Shown here: piece after piece, positions 20,998 through 33,500 of the stretch | Position numbering within the stretch: position 1 is the first letter of the stretch | How the letters are laid out: each line of letters opens with the position of its first letter | NCBI GenBank assembly: GCA_031772625.1 | Contig: CM062810.1 | Span: 870,995,650-871,059,649 of the forward strand | Reading direction: 5' to 3' | Source: Pinus tabuliformis | Lineage: Eukaryota > Streptophyta > Pinopsida > Pinales > Pinaceae | DNA length: 64,000 nucleotides | Program-made: the position numbers and the translations under genes | The notes under the pieces: model-generated | The model's database searches: none | What the model was told of the DNA's origin: nothing | The model's input: only the letters and a program-made list of their open reading frames with translations

Positions 20998-22915
20998 ATC
21001 AAAGTCATGTTCAACCATGGTCGAATGTCGCATTGTGACAAAGCTTGTCTCAATATGGAAATCAACCGTGGCCTAATGTCATTTTCTAACAAATATTGTC
21101 TCGATATGAAATTCAATGATGGTCAATCATGGTCCAATGTCGCATTGTCACAAGGATTGTCTCAATATGGAAATCAACCATGGTCAACCATATTTATTTA
21201 AGGGTTTATAATATTTATGTTACTGTTTGCATACCTTGGGTTTATATCCCTTAGATTTATTATTCCCTTGGGCTTATATTTTCAATCCCCTAGGTTTATT
21301 GATCTAAGGGTTCATATTCCTAGTGTTTAATATTATTCCCTTCGGTTTACATGAATAATAATAAATTATTATCATTATTATTAAACATGGTCAACCATGT
21401 TTATTTTAGGGTTAATAATAGTCATGTTAGGGTTTATATACCTTGGGTTTATAATTTTTATCCCTTAGGTTTATGATTCCCTTGGGTTTAAAATATCAAT
21501 CCCTTTTTTTTTATTTCTATGAGGTTTCATATTCCTAGGGTTTAATATTATTCAATAATGGTCAACCGTAATCAACCATGTTCAACCATAATCCAACATG
21601 GCATTGTGAAAATGATTATCTGAATATGAGAATCAATCATGCTCAACCATATTTATTTTAGTATTTTTAATATTTATATTAGGGTTTATATACCCTGGGT
21701 TTATAATATTAGTCCCTTGGGTTTAATATTGTTCCCTCAAATTCATAATCCCTTGGGGTTTTAGTATTATTCACTTGGGTTTATTATTCGTTTGGGTTTA
21801 TAATATCAATCTCTTGGGTTTATTATTCCCTTAGGTTTATAACTCAATCATCGTCAACCATTGTTAACCATAGCAAACCATGGTCAACCATCATTGAATG
21901 TTACATTGTGGCAAGGATTGTCTCACCATGAAAATAAGCCATATTTATTTTAGCGTTTGGAATATTTATATTAGGGTTTATATACCTTGGGTTTAAAATA
22001 TTAGTCCCTTCAGTTTAATACTAGTCCCTTGGGTTTAATATTATTCCCTTGGGGTTTTAGTATTGATCCATTTCAGTTTATTTTTCCCCTGGGTTCATAA
22101 TATCAATCCCTTAGGTTTATTATTAACTTGGGTTTACAATATCATTCATGGCCAATCATGGTCAACCATAACCAACCATGGTCAATCATGGTTGAATGCC
22201 GCATTGTGAAAAAAAATGTTTCCATATAAAAATCATGGACAATCATGGACAATCATGGTCATCCATGCTTGATCAGGGTCAACCATGTTTAATATAATCA
22301 AACATGGTCAAACATGGTCAATCGTGGTCAACCATGGTCGAACGTCACATTGTCACAAATATCATCTCGATATGAAAATCAACCATGATCAACCATGGCC
22401 CAATGTCGCATTGTGACAAAGATGATCTCAATATGGAAATCAACCAAGGTCCGACATCGCATTCTGACAAAGATTTTCTCGATATGAAAATCAATCATGG
22501 CTAACCATGGTCCGATGTTGCATTGTGACAAGTACTGTCTTTATATGGAAATCAATCATGGTCAACCATGTTTATTTTAGGGTTTATAATATTTATGTTA
22601 AGGTTTATGTACATTGGTTTTATAATTTTTATCCCTTAGGTTTATTATTCCCTTTTGTATATAATATTCGTGTGTTGGGTCTTTTATCTAAGGGTTCACA
22701 TTCTTAGGGTTTAATATTATTGCCTTAGGTTTATAGTCCTTGGGTTTTTAGTATTAATCCTAGTGGTTTGTTATTCCTTTGGGTCAAACATGGTGAATCA
22801 TAGTCAACCATGCTCAACCATGCTCAAATGTGGCTTTGTGACCAAGATTGTCTCAATATGAAAATCAAACATGGTCAACCATGGTTCAACATCACATTGT
22901 GACAAAGAATTAGTT
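20998..22915. repeat. AT-rich satellite with CATGGTCAACCATG palindromes, block C
   Basis: This is the same family as block B, continuing on the other side of the copia tandem. Landmarks 'tgtttattttagggt' recur near 21396, 21650, 21943 and 22569. Palindromes of the CATGGTCAACCATG type cluster at about 21178, 21388, 22140-22345, 22557 and 22870. The copia pair evidently inserted into a once continuous array. Confidence 0.75.
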
Positions 22916-23262
22916 ATTATTATTGATTATTATTAATAATTATTATTATTATTATGTAAAAATGAATTAATTATTATTATTAATAATGGTTTTTGTCATA
23001 GATACAAATGAAGCCTTATGCGTATATCAACAACATTTACTAAAATAATTATTTACATTACTAAATAATTATTGTTATTAAGATTGTTATTATTAATTGA
23101 TATTACTACTATTATTATCAGTTAATATTATTATTAGATATTTCAATTATATTAAATAATTTAAAACTAAATATTATTAAATAAAATATTATACAGTAGC
23201 TTAATATTATTTTAATATATAATATAATATTAATATAATAATCATAAATATATAAATATATA
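22910..23262. repeat. ATT-rich simple-sequence tract
   Basis: The tract is long degenerate runs of 'attatt' and 'taatatta' on both strands with almost no G or C. It marks the right edge of the satellite. No gene is present. Confidence 0.7.
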
Positions 23263-23810
23263 AGAATATAGTTGTTATTTTTTCCCAAGGAAAAATCACA
23301 ATTTTATTCATATCAAACAAAATTAAATATAGTAGATGCTAAAAGCATATGCATAATAATGGAACCTGGTGACAAGGAACAAATAAAAACTCATGAGAGA
23401 GTTACCCTATTCTATTCTTTCCTACCTTTCTTTTTTTCCACTTTTCACCAACCCCTAGAGTTGGGTGTGGATGATACAATGCTTTTTTTAGCCTCATTTA
23501 TATTTCATGGGATTTCTTTGTTAGAATCTGAGCCTTATGATGCATGAGTTCATTTGGTACCAATCGCTTCTTTTTCGAAGCTAATCATCACAATATGCTA
23601 TTGTTGTTCAATAGGCATTGGAACTAATGTTGAGTTGTGTTTTTCCTTGTCCTTCTAGGTGGTGTCCTCATAATTCTGAGCATTATTATTTGTGGTATTA
23701 TTTATAGTTTCTTCTTCTTTTGTTTTATCTTCTTGTGTCTCAGAAAGGTTCCATCCTTTTGACTTTTGTGGTTGTCTCTTTTTCCTTTCTTTTTTTTTTT
23801 TATTTTGAGG

Positions 23811-24483
23811 ACAAGCATTTTGAAGATGACCAGTTTGAATACATATACGACATCTGAAGGTCGTATTCTCATAGTCATGGGGATGGGACCACTACTAATT
23901 GTTGTGATATAGCATGATGCGATCTGGTAATCCTTTTCTAAGGTCTACCTCCACATAGATTCTAGAAATGGTGAAGATACCCTTTGTGAGTCGATCTGCA
24001 TCTACTTTTAGAAATTTCCACAGGGAATTCCCACTGCCTCTTAATACTTTATGATGCCAAAAATACAAAGGTAGATTACGTAACCTTACCCACACTCACA
24101 TTTTGGAAACCACCATGGTGTTTGCATCAAAACCTGGAAAGCATGGTATCATGAATAGACCTGCAATACCCCAAAACCATTCTCCCTTTGTGTAAAGGTT
24201 ATTCCTTATCTTTTGTTATGTCAAAATTGACAATGAAGAAACCTTTAGAGCATAAATGGATGTCAAAGATTTTTGTCCATGTGGAAAAATTCCATTGATA
24301 TAGGGCCTCTAATTTGGGCCAAAACCAATTGAATCTGCATATCACTTCTTTAGAAAGGAATTCATCATGAATCTCATTTACCTCATGAAAAGTAATTGTC
24401 AACGGTGGCACCTCAGTCATCTGCTCCATGATGTAGAGACCAGGAGTAGTGGGAGGTTGTTCTAGTTGTTCTTGTGGCTCCAT
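23811..24483 (-). pseudogene. LINE-type ORF1 remnant (DUF4283 plus zinc knuckle)
   Basis: On the minus strand, 24483-24199 encodes a segment starting MEPQEQLEQPPTTPGLYIME. After a frameshift, 24095-23895 encodes WVRLRNLPLYFWHHKVLRG and GIFTISRIYVEVDLRKGLPD, the hallmark of the DUF4283 domain found in ORF1 of plant L1-type retrotransposons. In the same frame a CX2CX4HX4C knuckle (CRICIQTGHLQNAC) lies at 23852-23811 after one stop at 23895-23897, followed by a lysine-rich tail. No reverse transcriptase (ORF2) is found on either side. Ordinary LINE copies lose their 5' end; this one keeps ORF1 and lacks the rest. It may also be a DUF4283-only host-like gene. Confidence 0.7.
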
Positions 24484-26150
24484 CTTCCCTTTGACTACAT
24501 ATTGGAATGAAGTTGGGCCTTTTGAGCTTGTCCCAGGAAATCATCCTAGAATTCTTGCGTTAAGGAAGATGGTTGAGTCACCTCCAATGTTATAATCATG
24601 TAGCTTGTATTCCTCCTACAATACTTTCCCTAAATAAATAAGAATTTGTAGACTAGTTGGTATACCCATATTTTCTTAAATTGTTTGTTTGAGATTTTTT
24701 ATCCACTCCCAATTCCCGACCTTCCAACAAATCGATTTCCCTTCAAGTGATTTGGATCAGAGTTCCTTCATGTGGATATGACATTAGATCTCCAAGATCC
24801 AACCTTGAATTGCTCATCGTTGGAAAACATTCTCGACCTACCTTTATTTCCTGGTATAGTTCAAGGACACTATCATTCCTTCCTCATAACACCCACTGTC
24901 CTATGCATCTTTCATACGCAAGGCAACGGTCCCAAAATTGATGCAGATAAAAATGTACAGAAAATCCTCTACATTGATCTGGTCAGAAGGTGGAGATTGC
25001 CTTATTTGGGGGATTAGTGTTTGCATTTGGGGAAAATAATTTAGATCTGGCGAGGATGTTCATGTCGAGGAACCCATCTCTCACCTCCCACAGTTGATCA
25101 TATAATGCAACCCGAGAGCATTAGTAGAAAAAACCTCCAGGTAGAATCCCGACGCCCTTAAAGAGCAGGAGGTCATGCACCTCGTACAAATATTCTAACT
25201 AGAAGCCCTATTTTGTAAACCTCACACGAGGAACTGATCAGTATATTGGTTATATCGCATTTGTGGGCTTAGATCTTTTGAATTGAGAATGGGATGTAGA
25301 TTTGTTGATATTCACTTCGTTGGAGATTCTTTTCTCATGAATATTGAGGGATCCAATCATAAATGCTGAGATCTGTGGGTTGTGCAGGAGAAACGAATTA
25401 TGTTGAAGACCTTCCACCTTAGTTTGTTTGGATCTGCACAAGATGAATACAATTTGGGGGTCTATGTCATTGAAACCTGCAAATTGGTTAACCCTAGTAT
25501 TGTTCATCAAAACTATCAACACCTCATGTGCTTGTCGAGGAGATTGTGCATCTACTTTAGATTCGGGAGCGCCACATTTTCCCTTTGTGATAATGGTAAT
25601 GCAGGAGCCCGTGACTTGGGTTGTCGCCAAGGTCTTGGCACTTCTGTGACCCATACACAGTACTGAGAAGTCTATAAAACAACATCGAGCTCCAATCCAC
25701 TCTTCATGTAAATATGATTCAAACATGTAGATCTAGCGATTTGACTTTTTGTTAGATCCCTCACTGTTCATATATAAATTGCAGCCGAGGATAGATCTGT
25801 CCTCTGTAGGCATACATGGGATATGATGTCGATCGTTAGGCAGAGAAAAGTGTAGAGCTTGGTCACCGCATCTTGGCACTGTTAATAGGTTTTAGTTAAG
25901 GCACATAATCACTTAACATGAAGAAAGGAGATGCAAATCAGCACAACCCTAACCCCCAACGCATTCCCGAATCTGCCCTCAACCAATTTTTTATACAGAG
26001 TATCGAATTCACAAAGAATTGCAATGCCATAAATCCTTGCCTCTTTGCAATCGTTAGAACTTGCCATCTCGACCTCGCCCCTCCCGTGATTTTTCATTCC
26101 AATAATATGGTTGTTATTATTTATATATTTATTAATAATCATAAATAGTT
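24484..26150. other. Stretch upstream of the LINE-type remnant, no firm gene
   Basis: A minus-strand open frame of 158 codons (25250-25726) has no motif I recognise and may be the upstream part of the same element. Plus-strand frames here overlap it and look like shadows. Nothing else can be supported. Confidence 0.35.
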
Positions 26151-26181
26151 GATTTTTAAAAAAATACATATAATAATTATT

Positions 26182-26294
26182 AATGTGGTTGATATAGGTC
26201 TTCGGTGTATATCAACCACATTGGTATATGTGGTTGTAGATATGCTTCTTATAAGTCTATTGTCGTACATCAACCACATTGATAAATGTGGTTG
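26182..26294. repeat. Inverted repeats around 'tgtggttg'
   Basis: A perfect 15-bp inverted repeat (AATGTGGTTGATATA at 26182-26196, complement at 26208-26222) has an 11-nt spacer. A second inverted pair with 10-bp arms (CAACCACATT at 26271-26280 and complement at 26285-26294) has a 4-nt spacer. They could form hairpins or be MITE ends. Flanks are AT-rich. Confidence 0.8.
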
Positions 26295-26299
26295 TTCTA

Positions 26300-26675
26300 G
26301 TTTTAATAATATATTTACATTTAAATATTACATTAATAATATATTTAGTAAATTATTTACCATTTAAAGATATTTTTAATATAGATAATGATTTCTTCCA
26401 TTATAATATTAAATTTATTAAATTTTTCAATATCTTAATCATATATCTTTCATATATCTATGACTTTTTGACTTCGTTACCTAATAATATAGGTATTGTC
26501 TTTAAATTATAATAATACATTCTTTGAAAATTTTGACATCAATAACATTTTTGGTTATTTTAAGGTTGAAGTAATCATATATCTATTATATATCTATGAC
26601 TTTTTAAACCTGCATTCATAATGACTTCGTTATGTAATAATATAGGTATTGTCTTTAACTTATAATAATTGATTC
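26300..26675. repeat. AT-rich stretch with a short local duplication
   Basis: A block around 26440-26560 ('atatctatgactttttgacttcgtta', 'taggtattgtctttaa', 'attctttgaaaa') recurs at about 26590-26690. No gene is seen. Confidence 0.6.
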
Positions 26676-26881
26676 TTTGAAAAATGTGACATAAATTACA
26701 TTTTTGTTATGTTAAGGTTGATGTAATGCCAGCAATCATCATGCCATGATGGGGACATGAAGCTCTATATATAGGCCATGGTAGTAGGCTTCTACCGCAT
26801 TAATTTTAGTTCGTTACCTTGATCTATCATAAGATATCAGTCAACATAAATGGTTCTGGTTTTTGCTGTGTCATTGGATTC
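26676..26881 (+). promoter_or_regulatory. TATA-bearing segment, right copy
   Basis: This matches the left copy at 9694-9925 in order and orientation, including 'tcatcatgccatgatgggg', the TATA box (26764-26774), 'ccatgg(t/c)agtaggcttctac' and 'tcattggattc'. It is cut at 26881 by the LTR of the next retroelement. The sequence that follows 'ggattc' in the left copy (caaacgatg) is not found after that element. Confidence 0.5.
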
Positions 26882-27108
26882 TGTTGGAGAATCTAATTCC
26901 AATCACCTGTTAGGTGTCAAAACTATCGCTCCAAGTGTCCTAGTTCAGTTTGAGTTAGTTGAGTTTAAATCGAGTTTAATTTCAGTGATTTATTACTGAT
27001 GTTTCCAATGTAATCTTATTTAAGTGATTTGTAATAGTGAGAAGAGCAAGTCCTCTGCTCCACATTTTGTTCTCTTCAATTTTTGTCATGGTATCAAAGC
27101 TCAGCCTG

Positions 27109-27345
27109 TGTAAGACTCCTTGAGAGCAACAGAGAGACATGAGTTTGCATAAGACTCTATGAAAGAGAAGCAATATGAGTGAAGAGAAAGCTTAAGCCTC
27201 TTTGAGAGAGCAGTAAGGTGAGTGAAGAGAAAGCATAAGCCTCTTTGAGAGAGCAGTGAAAATTTAGCGTAAGCCTCTTTGAGAGAGCAACAAAAGTGAG
27301 TGAAGAGAAATGGTAAGCCTCTTTGAGAGAGCAGCAAAAGTTTGA
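27109..27345 (+). repeat. Leader tandem repeats of the outer retroelement
   Basis: A unit containing 'taagcctctttgagagag' plus 'agtgagtgaagagaaa' recurs. The core starts at 27194, 27237, 27271 and 27315, with two weaker copies near 27108 and 27148, giving spacings of 34 to 44 bp. It sits between the primer-binding site and any coding sequence, where a packaging signal or a 5' untranslated region is expected. Confidence 0.8.
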
Positions 27346-27599
27346 AGAAGCTAGCGAAGATGCAGCCAAAAAACTAAGAAGCCAGCTATTGCAAGGCGAA
27401 GGCGAGACGTATCGAAGAATTTGTTTGGGAGATTAACGCTTTCCATGCGTTAAACCAGTGCGCTAATCGAGCTTTCCTTACACTGTTTTACGATTAACAC
27501 TCCATTTTGTCGGTGAACAGTGCGTTAGTGCTCTGTTGCATGCCTTCACTCTCGACAATGGATTTAGCACGCGAGATAGTGGCACCCGCAGTTGCGTTA

Positions 27600-30500
27600 T
27601 GTTGGGAATTTCTGATAATTCCAAACAAAACTGAACAAAACAGAACAATACTCTATTTTAACACAGCGGAAAAAAATCGTTTGCGAAATATGGTGTTTCA
27701 GCAATGAAGTTTCGTCAATCGCTGAATGCAGTGTTTCAGCAACACTGAAACTGGTGTTTCAACAACACTCTATTTTGACGCCTCGTAACAAAAAAAATAT
27801 TTTTCTGAAAACAAAGTTTCAACAACGCACAACAAAAGGGACTTTGTATTCATTAACGATACTTCCTCTAATAGAGGGATTACTACAAGGCTGTTTTAAA
27901 GACAGTTCAAAAACTTCAAAAAAAACTTCATGCCATAAAGAAAAATTACATTACTGTGTCTGCATTGCTGTACATTACAAAAAGCAAAATACTCTGTCTC
28001 CTCTGAAAATCAACACACTATTTTTCCACTGCTGTGTCTGCACTTTGCACTGGTGTGTCTGCACTCCTGTGCATCTACCAAAACACTTTTTTCTGCTCAA
28101 AATTAATGCTGCTATAACACTCTGTTTCTTTCTTGAAAAATTTTACACTGCTGTGTGTAAATTTTTCATTCTTTCATACGTGCTGCTGCATATTACAAAA
28201 ACTTCTGCACTGCTATGCATTACAAAGAAAACTCTCTATATTTTCTACACTGTTGTGTGTGCGTTTTATAGTGCATTACATTTTCTGCTTTTTACAGTGC
28301 GGGAAGCGGTCATAACTTATCCACTAACCGATTTAACTCGCTCATGAAGTCTCTACTACAATCTGCTGCTCATGATGAACAAATCTGATCTTTTGTTGTA
28401 TTTCTTGAGTCAGTGGTGTTGAAACCCATGGCTGATAAATGCTGCGACGGCTCGAGGCTGGTTCTTTTCACTTTCGGCCATTCTGCTCTTTAATGTGGTT
28501 GTTTAGAAGTAATGGCATAGTGGTGGATCTGATCTTCCTCCTTCGAGAACACAAAAACAATTAAAGGGTGAAAAGACAGTAATGGCGGTGGCCTTTTTTT
28601 AAGTAAAGTAGCTACTGTTGTTTAACTGTTCACTGCAGATGAAATTATAATTTCAACACTCCCCTTTAATTTCAACTGCTGGGTTATCAGTCATACCTAG
28701 ACGTTTCCTTAAAAACTCAAAACTTTTCTGGTCCAATGGCTTGGTCAGAATATCCGCAACCTGTTCCTGAGTCCTGCAATGTTGTAAAATGATTTCTCCA
28801 TTGTTCACCAATTCTCTGATGTAGTGAAACTTTGTGTCTATGTGTTTCGTTCTCTTGTGGAACACAGAATTCTTGGACAACACAATAACTGAGCTATTGG
28901 CACAAAAAATAACCGTTGTTGTTGCCTGCTCTTAGCATATACTTCTTAACATTCTCCTCATCCAAACCGCTTGACACGCTGTTGATGTAGCTGCCACATA
29001 CTCTGCTTCTGCTGTAGACAACGCCACAATTGGTTGTTTCTTGGAAGCCCATGAAATGGCTCCTGAACCTATGTGAAAAACGTAACCGGATGTGCTTTTC
29101 TGGTCATCTACACTTCCAGACCAATCACTATCTGTGTATCCAACTAAATCTGAACATTCTGAAATAGTATAAAAAGTGCCATACCTTTTCGTACCTTTAA
29201 CATACCTTAGAATTCTCTTTGCTGCCTGCCAATGTGATTCTTTTGGCCTCTCCATGAATCTGGAAATTAAACTAACAGCATGCATTATGTCCGGCCTAGT
29301 TGCAGTTAAATACATAAGGCTGCCAACTATGCTCTTGTACACGCTAGGGTCAAAATCCTTACTGCTGTCCTCTTTGCTGAGTTTTAATCCCATCACTATG
29401 GGAGTGATTGCTGCCTTGCTGTCTTGCATGTTAAATCTGCCCAACACTTCATTTACATATTTTGCGTGCGAAATAAAAATTCCATTTTTATTTTGATCTA
29501 CTTCTATTCCTAAGAAGTATCTCAGCAAACACATGTCAGTCATCTCAAATTCTTCTTTCATGACTGATTTGAAATTTTCAATGAGGTAATCATCATTACG
29601 TATAAAAATCACATCATCAGCATATAACCCAACAATTAAAATTTTACCATCCTTTTCTTTGATGTAAATGGTGGGTTCTCCCTCACACTTCTCAAATCCG
29701 TTCTCCAGTAGATAGGAATCTATCCTACTGTACCATGCTCTTGGCACTTGCTTCAGCCCATAAAGAGCTTTCTTCAATCTGCAAACTTTGTGCTCTTGGC
29801 CTTTCTTCTCATAGCCTAGAGGTTGGTCAACGTAAACCTTTTCCATAACACTCCATTCAAGAATGCTGACTTCACGTCCATTTGGTAAACTTTCCATTTG
29901 TTTTGTGCTGCTATGGACAGCACTGCTCTCACGATTTCCATTCTTGCAACCGGTGCGAAAGTCTCCTCATAATCTCTCCCATACTGATGCTTGTATCCCT
30001 TGACAACAAGTCTTGCTTTGTGCCTTTCTATCTTGCCTTCAGCATTACTCTTGGTCTTGTAGACCCATTTAACTCCAATGACTTCTTTACCTTTTGGTAG
30101 CTCAACTAAATCCCGTGTCTTGTTTCTTTCTATGGCATTCATCTCCTCATCCATAGCTTCTATCCATTTCTTATCTTTAATTGCATCTTCGAAATGAACA
30201 GGGTCATCAACATGACAATACAAAGCAAACAAATAATTCATTCCTTCATCATAAATGTCACTTAAATTTCTGAATTTCTTACCTCTTTCATTTGGTGTGC
30301 TAGTGCTTGAAGAAGCACTTGAATTTCCTCCCTGTGGTGTGCTTGGAGAAGCACTTTCATTTCTCCTCACGGGTGTCTCTTGCTGTCCTTGTGTTGGCGC
30401 TGCTGTTTGGGGATGTGTTTCAGCCAACTCCTCATCATCTTCATCATGAGACAAACAGTTTTTAACATTCACTGTTTTCTCTATGCTTTCATCCCAAGCT

Positions 30501-33500
30501 TCCTCCTCAATGAACTGAACATCTCTGCTCACAAAAAACTTCTTGGTAGATGGGATATACAACCTGTAAGCTTTGGATTCCTCACTATATCCAATGAAAA
30601 TACATTTCTCCCCTTTGCTGTCCAATTTCTTCCTTACCTGATTTGGAATGTGTGCATAAGCCACACAACCAAAAATTTTCATGTGGGTGACTCCTTGCTT
30701 TCTCCCACTCTATGCTTCTTCTGGCACTTTGCTCATCACTACTTTTGTAGGACACCTATTCAAAATATATACTGCACAGTGTATAGCTTCAGCCCAATAA
30801 TCATTTGGCAAATGCTTTGCCTTCAACATGCTCCTCGCCATATCCATGATGGTCCTATTCTTCCTTTCAGCAACTCCATTTTGCTGCGGGGTGTACCTTG
30901 CTATAAATTGCTTATGAATTCCATTTTCTCTGCAAAAACATAAAAATTCTTTGGAGATATACTCACCTCCTCTATCAGTTCTCAAAACCTTGATACACAA
31001 CCCACTTTGATTTTCTACAAGTGCTTTGTAATTTTGAAAGTTTTCAAACACTTCACTCTTATTCTTCAGGAAATAAACCCAAGTCTTTCTGGTAAAGTCA
31101 TCAATAAATGTTAGAAAATATTGGCTGCTTGCTAATGATGGAGTTTGCATCGGTCCACATAAATCTGAGTGGACAATCTCTAAGGGTACTTTTGCCCTTA
31201 TGCTTTTCCCTGATGGAAAACTTTCTCTGTGTTGTTTCCCCAATATACAACCTTCACAAAGGCTGTACGGTTTCTCTATCAATGGTAATCCTCTTACCAT
31301 TCCTTTTCTACTCAACAAATTAAGACCTCCAAAGTTGAGATGTCCAAATCTCAAATGCCACAACCAATTTTCATCCTTTGGTATGCTTTGGAGAGCCTCT
31401 TGTGTCACTGCTGCAATTACTTCTTTATTTTTCAAATCTGCCCTTATTCTAAGAGGGAACATCCTGTTCCTCATCATCTTCACTTCAACAATACAACGTT
31501 TGCTGGGTGATCTATCCATGATGGTGCATACATCATTCTCAAAGAAAACATTGTAACCCTTTTGAACAAGCTGTCTAATACTCAAGAGGTTACACTTCAT
31601 TCCGGGAACATAATAGACGTCTACTATGGTTTTCTTTTCACCTTTATTTGTAAATATTTTAACTTCTCCTTTTCCCATAACAGAAATTTTACTATCAGTC
31701 CCAAGTGTGACTTGTGACTGCACACTCTGATCTAAAGAAGAAAACAGGGCTATGTTTCCTGTCATATGGTTGCTGCAACCAGAATCTAGAAACCATATAT
31801 CTTCACTGTTTGTTTCAGCCATATTACAAACTAACAACACATTATCTTGGTTGATATTTTCTCTAGTGATATTTGCACTAGATCTATTACTCATATCATA
31901 CTGCTTTTTCCTACATTCATTTGCATAGTGCCCATATTTTTTACAGTAATAACATTGGACATTGGATTTTTCATACCTTTGTCCTTGAGCATGATGTTGT
32001 CCACTTTGTTGGCTGCTGCCATGGCCTTGGTTCTGATTTGGATTGCTACCTCTTCCTTGAACGTTTGCTGAACTGTTTCTTCCACCTCTGTATTGGCTTC
32101 TGCCTCTTCATCTCTTGTTTCATCTGCCTTGACCTCTTCCTCTTCCAAATGACATCTGGGTCTTGAAGGCTTACTCTAGAGATGAGTTTTCATTTCTACT
32201 CAACCTCTGCTCATGTGTTATCAGTGATGCATGAAGTTCATCAACTGAAAAATTTGAGAGATCCTTTGTCTCTTCTATGGTGGTGACAATCACATCAAAC
32301 TTTGAGGGTAGGCACCTCAATAGTTTCTCCACAATCCTTCTTTCTTCAAGAGTTTCTCCATGAGACCTTATCTGTGTGACTAGACCAATTGCTTGTGTGA
32401 AGAATGAGTCAATATTGTCTGACTCCTTCATGTGCAAGTTCTCAAAATCTTTCCTCAACAACTGTAGTTTTGCTGTCTTCACTCTCTCCATGCCTTGATA
32501 GGCTGTCTTGAGAGTTTGCCATGCTTCTCTGGATGTCTTGGCTGCTGCTATCCTTGGAAACACACTCTCATGCACTGCTTGATATAAAAATACAAGGGCT
32601 TTTGAATCCTTCTTCTTGTTTCTCTTCAACAGCTCTTTCTCTGCCTGAATTAATCCATTAAACTCATCTTCATTTGCTGGCTCTTCAAATCCATATTCAA
32701 CAAGTTCCCATAAATCTTGAGAAGCAAACAGGGCTCTCATGGTTGTTGCCCAGTAATCATAGTTTTTCCCATTGAACTGTGGGAGTTGGGTATTAAACAT
32801 ACCCATGCTGGTGCTGGTGCTGGCTATTCTTGCAATACTTGACTGTGTATTAAAAATCACTTAATTGTCTTCAACAACTACAAAAAAAAAAACTAATCTA
32901 AAAAATACCTTGACAACGTTTTCACTCTGCTGGATAATTTGCTACAGCAAGAAACCTTCCTTCAGCTTCTTCGACGTCTTCAAAGAGCCTGGACAAGCTC
33001 TGGTACCATGTTGGGATTTCTGATAATTCCAAACAAAAATGAACAAAACAAAACAATACTATGTTTTAACACAGCGGAAAAAAATCGTTTGCGAATACGG
33101 TGTTTCAGCAATGCAGTTTCGTCAATTGTTGAATGCAGTGTTTCAGCAACGGTGTTTCAGCAACGCTGAAACTGGTGTTTTAGCAACACTCTGTTTTGAT
33201 GCCTCGTAACAAAAAAAATATTTTCTAAAAACAAAGTTTCAACAACACACAACAAAAGGGACTTTGTATTCATTAACGATACTTCCTCTAACAGAGGGAT
33301 TACTACAAGGCTGTTTTAAAGACAGTTCAAAAACTTAAAAAAAAACTTCACACTGTAAAGAAAAATTACATTACTGTGTCTGCACTGCTATACATTACAG
33401 AAAGCAAAATACTCTGTCTCCTCTGAAAATCAACACACTGTTTTGCACTGCTGTGTCTGCACTTTGCACTGGTGTGTCTGCACTCCTGTGCATCTACCAA

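Noticed and set aside
10085-22915. Regular repeats that might suggest a CRISPR array
   Set aside because: Units are degenerate, spacing is irregular, there are no unique spacers of constant length, and the context is plant nuclear DNA.
27754-28347. 197-codon plus-strand open frame, and its twin at 33453-33809
   Set aside because: Both lie inside the two LTRs of the minus-strand copia element; the low-complexity Cys/Leu/Thr-rich translation reflects LTR sequence.
29176-31556. Several plus-strand open frames over 100 codons
   Set aside because: They are antisense shadows of the copia polyprotein encoded on the minus strand.
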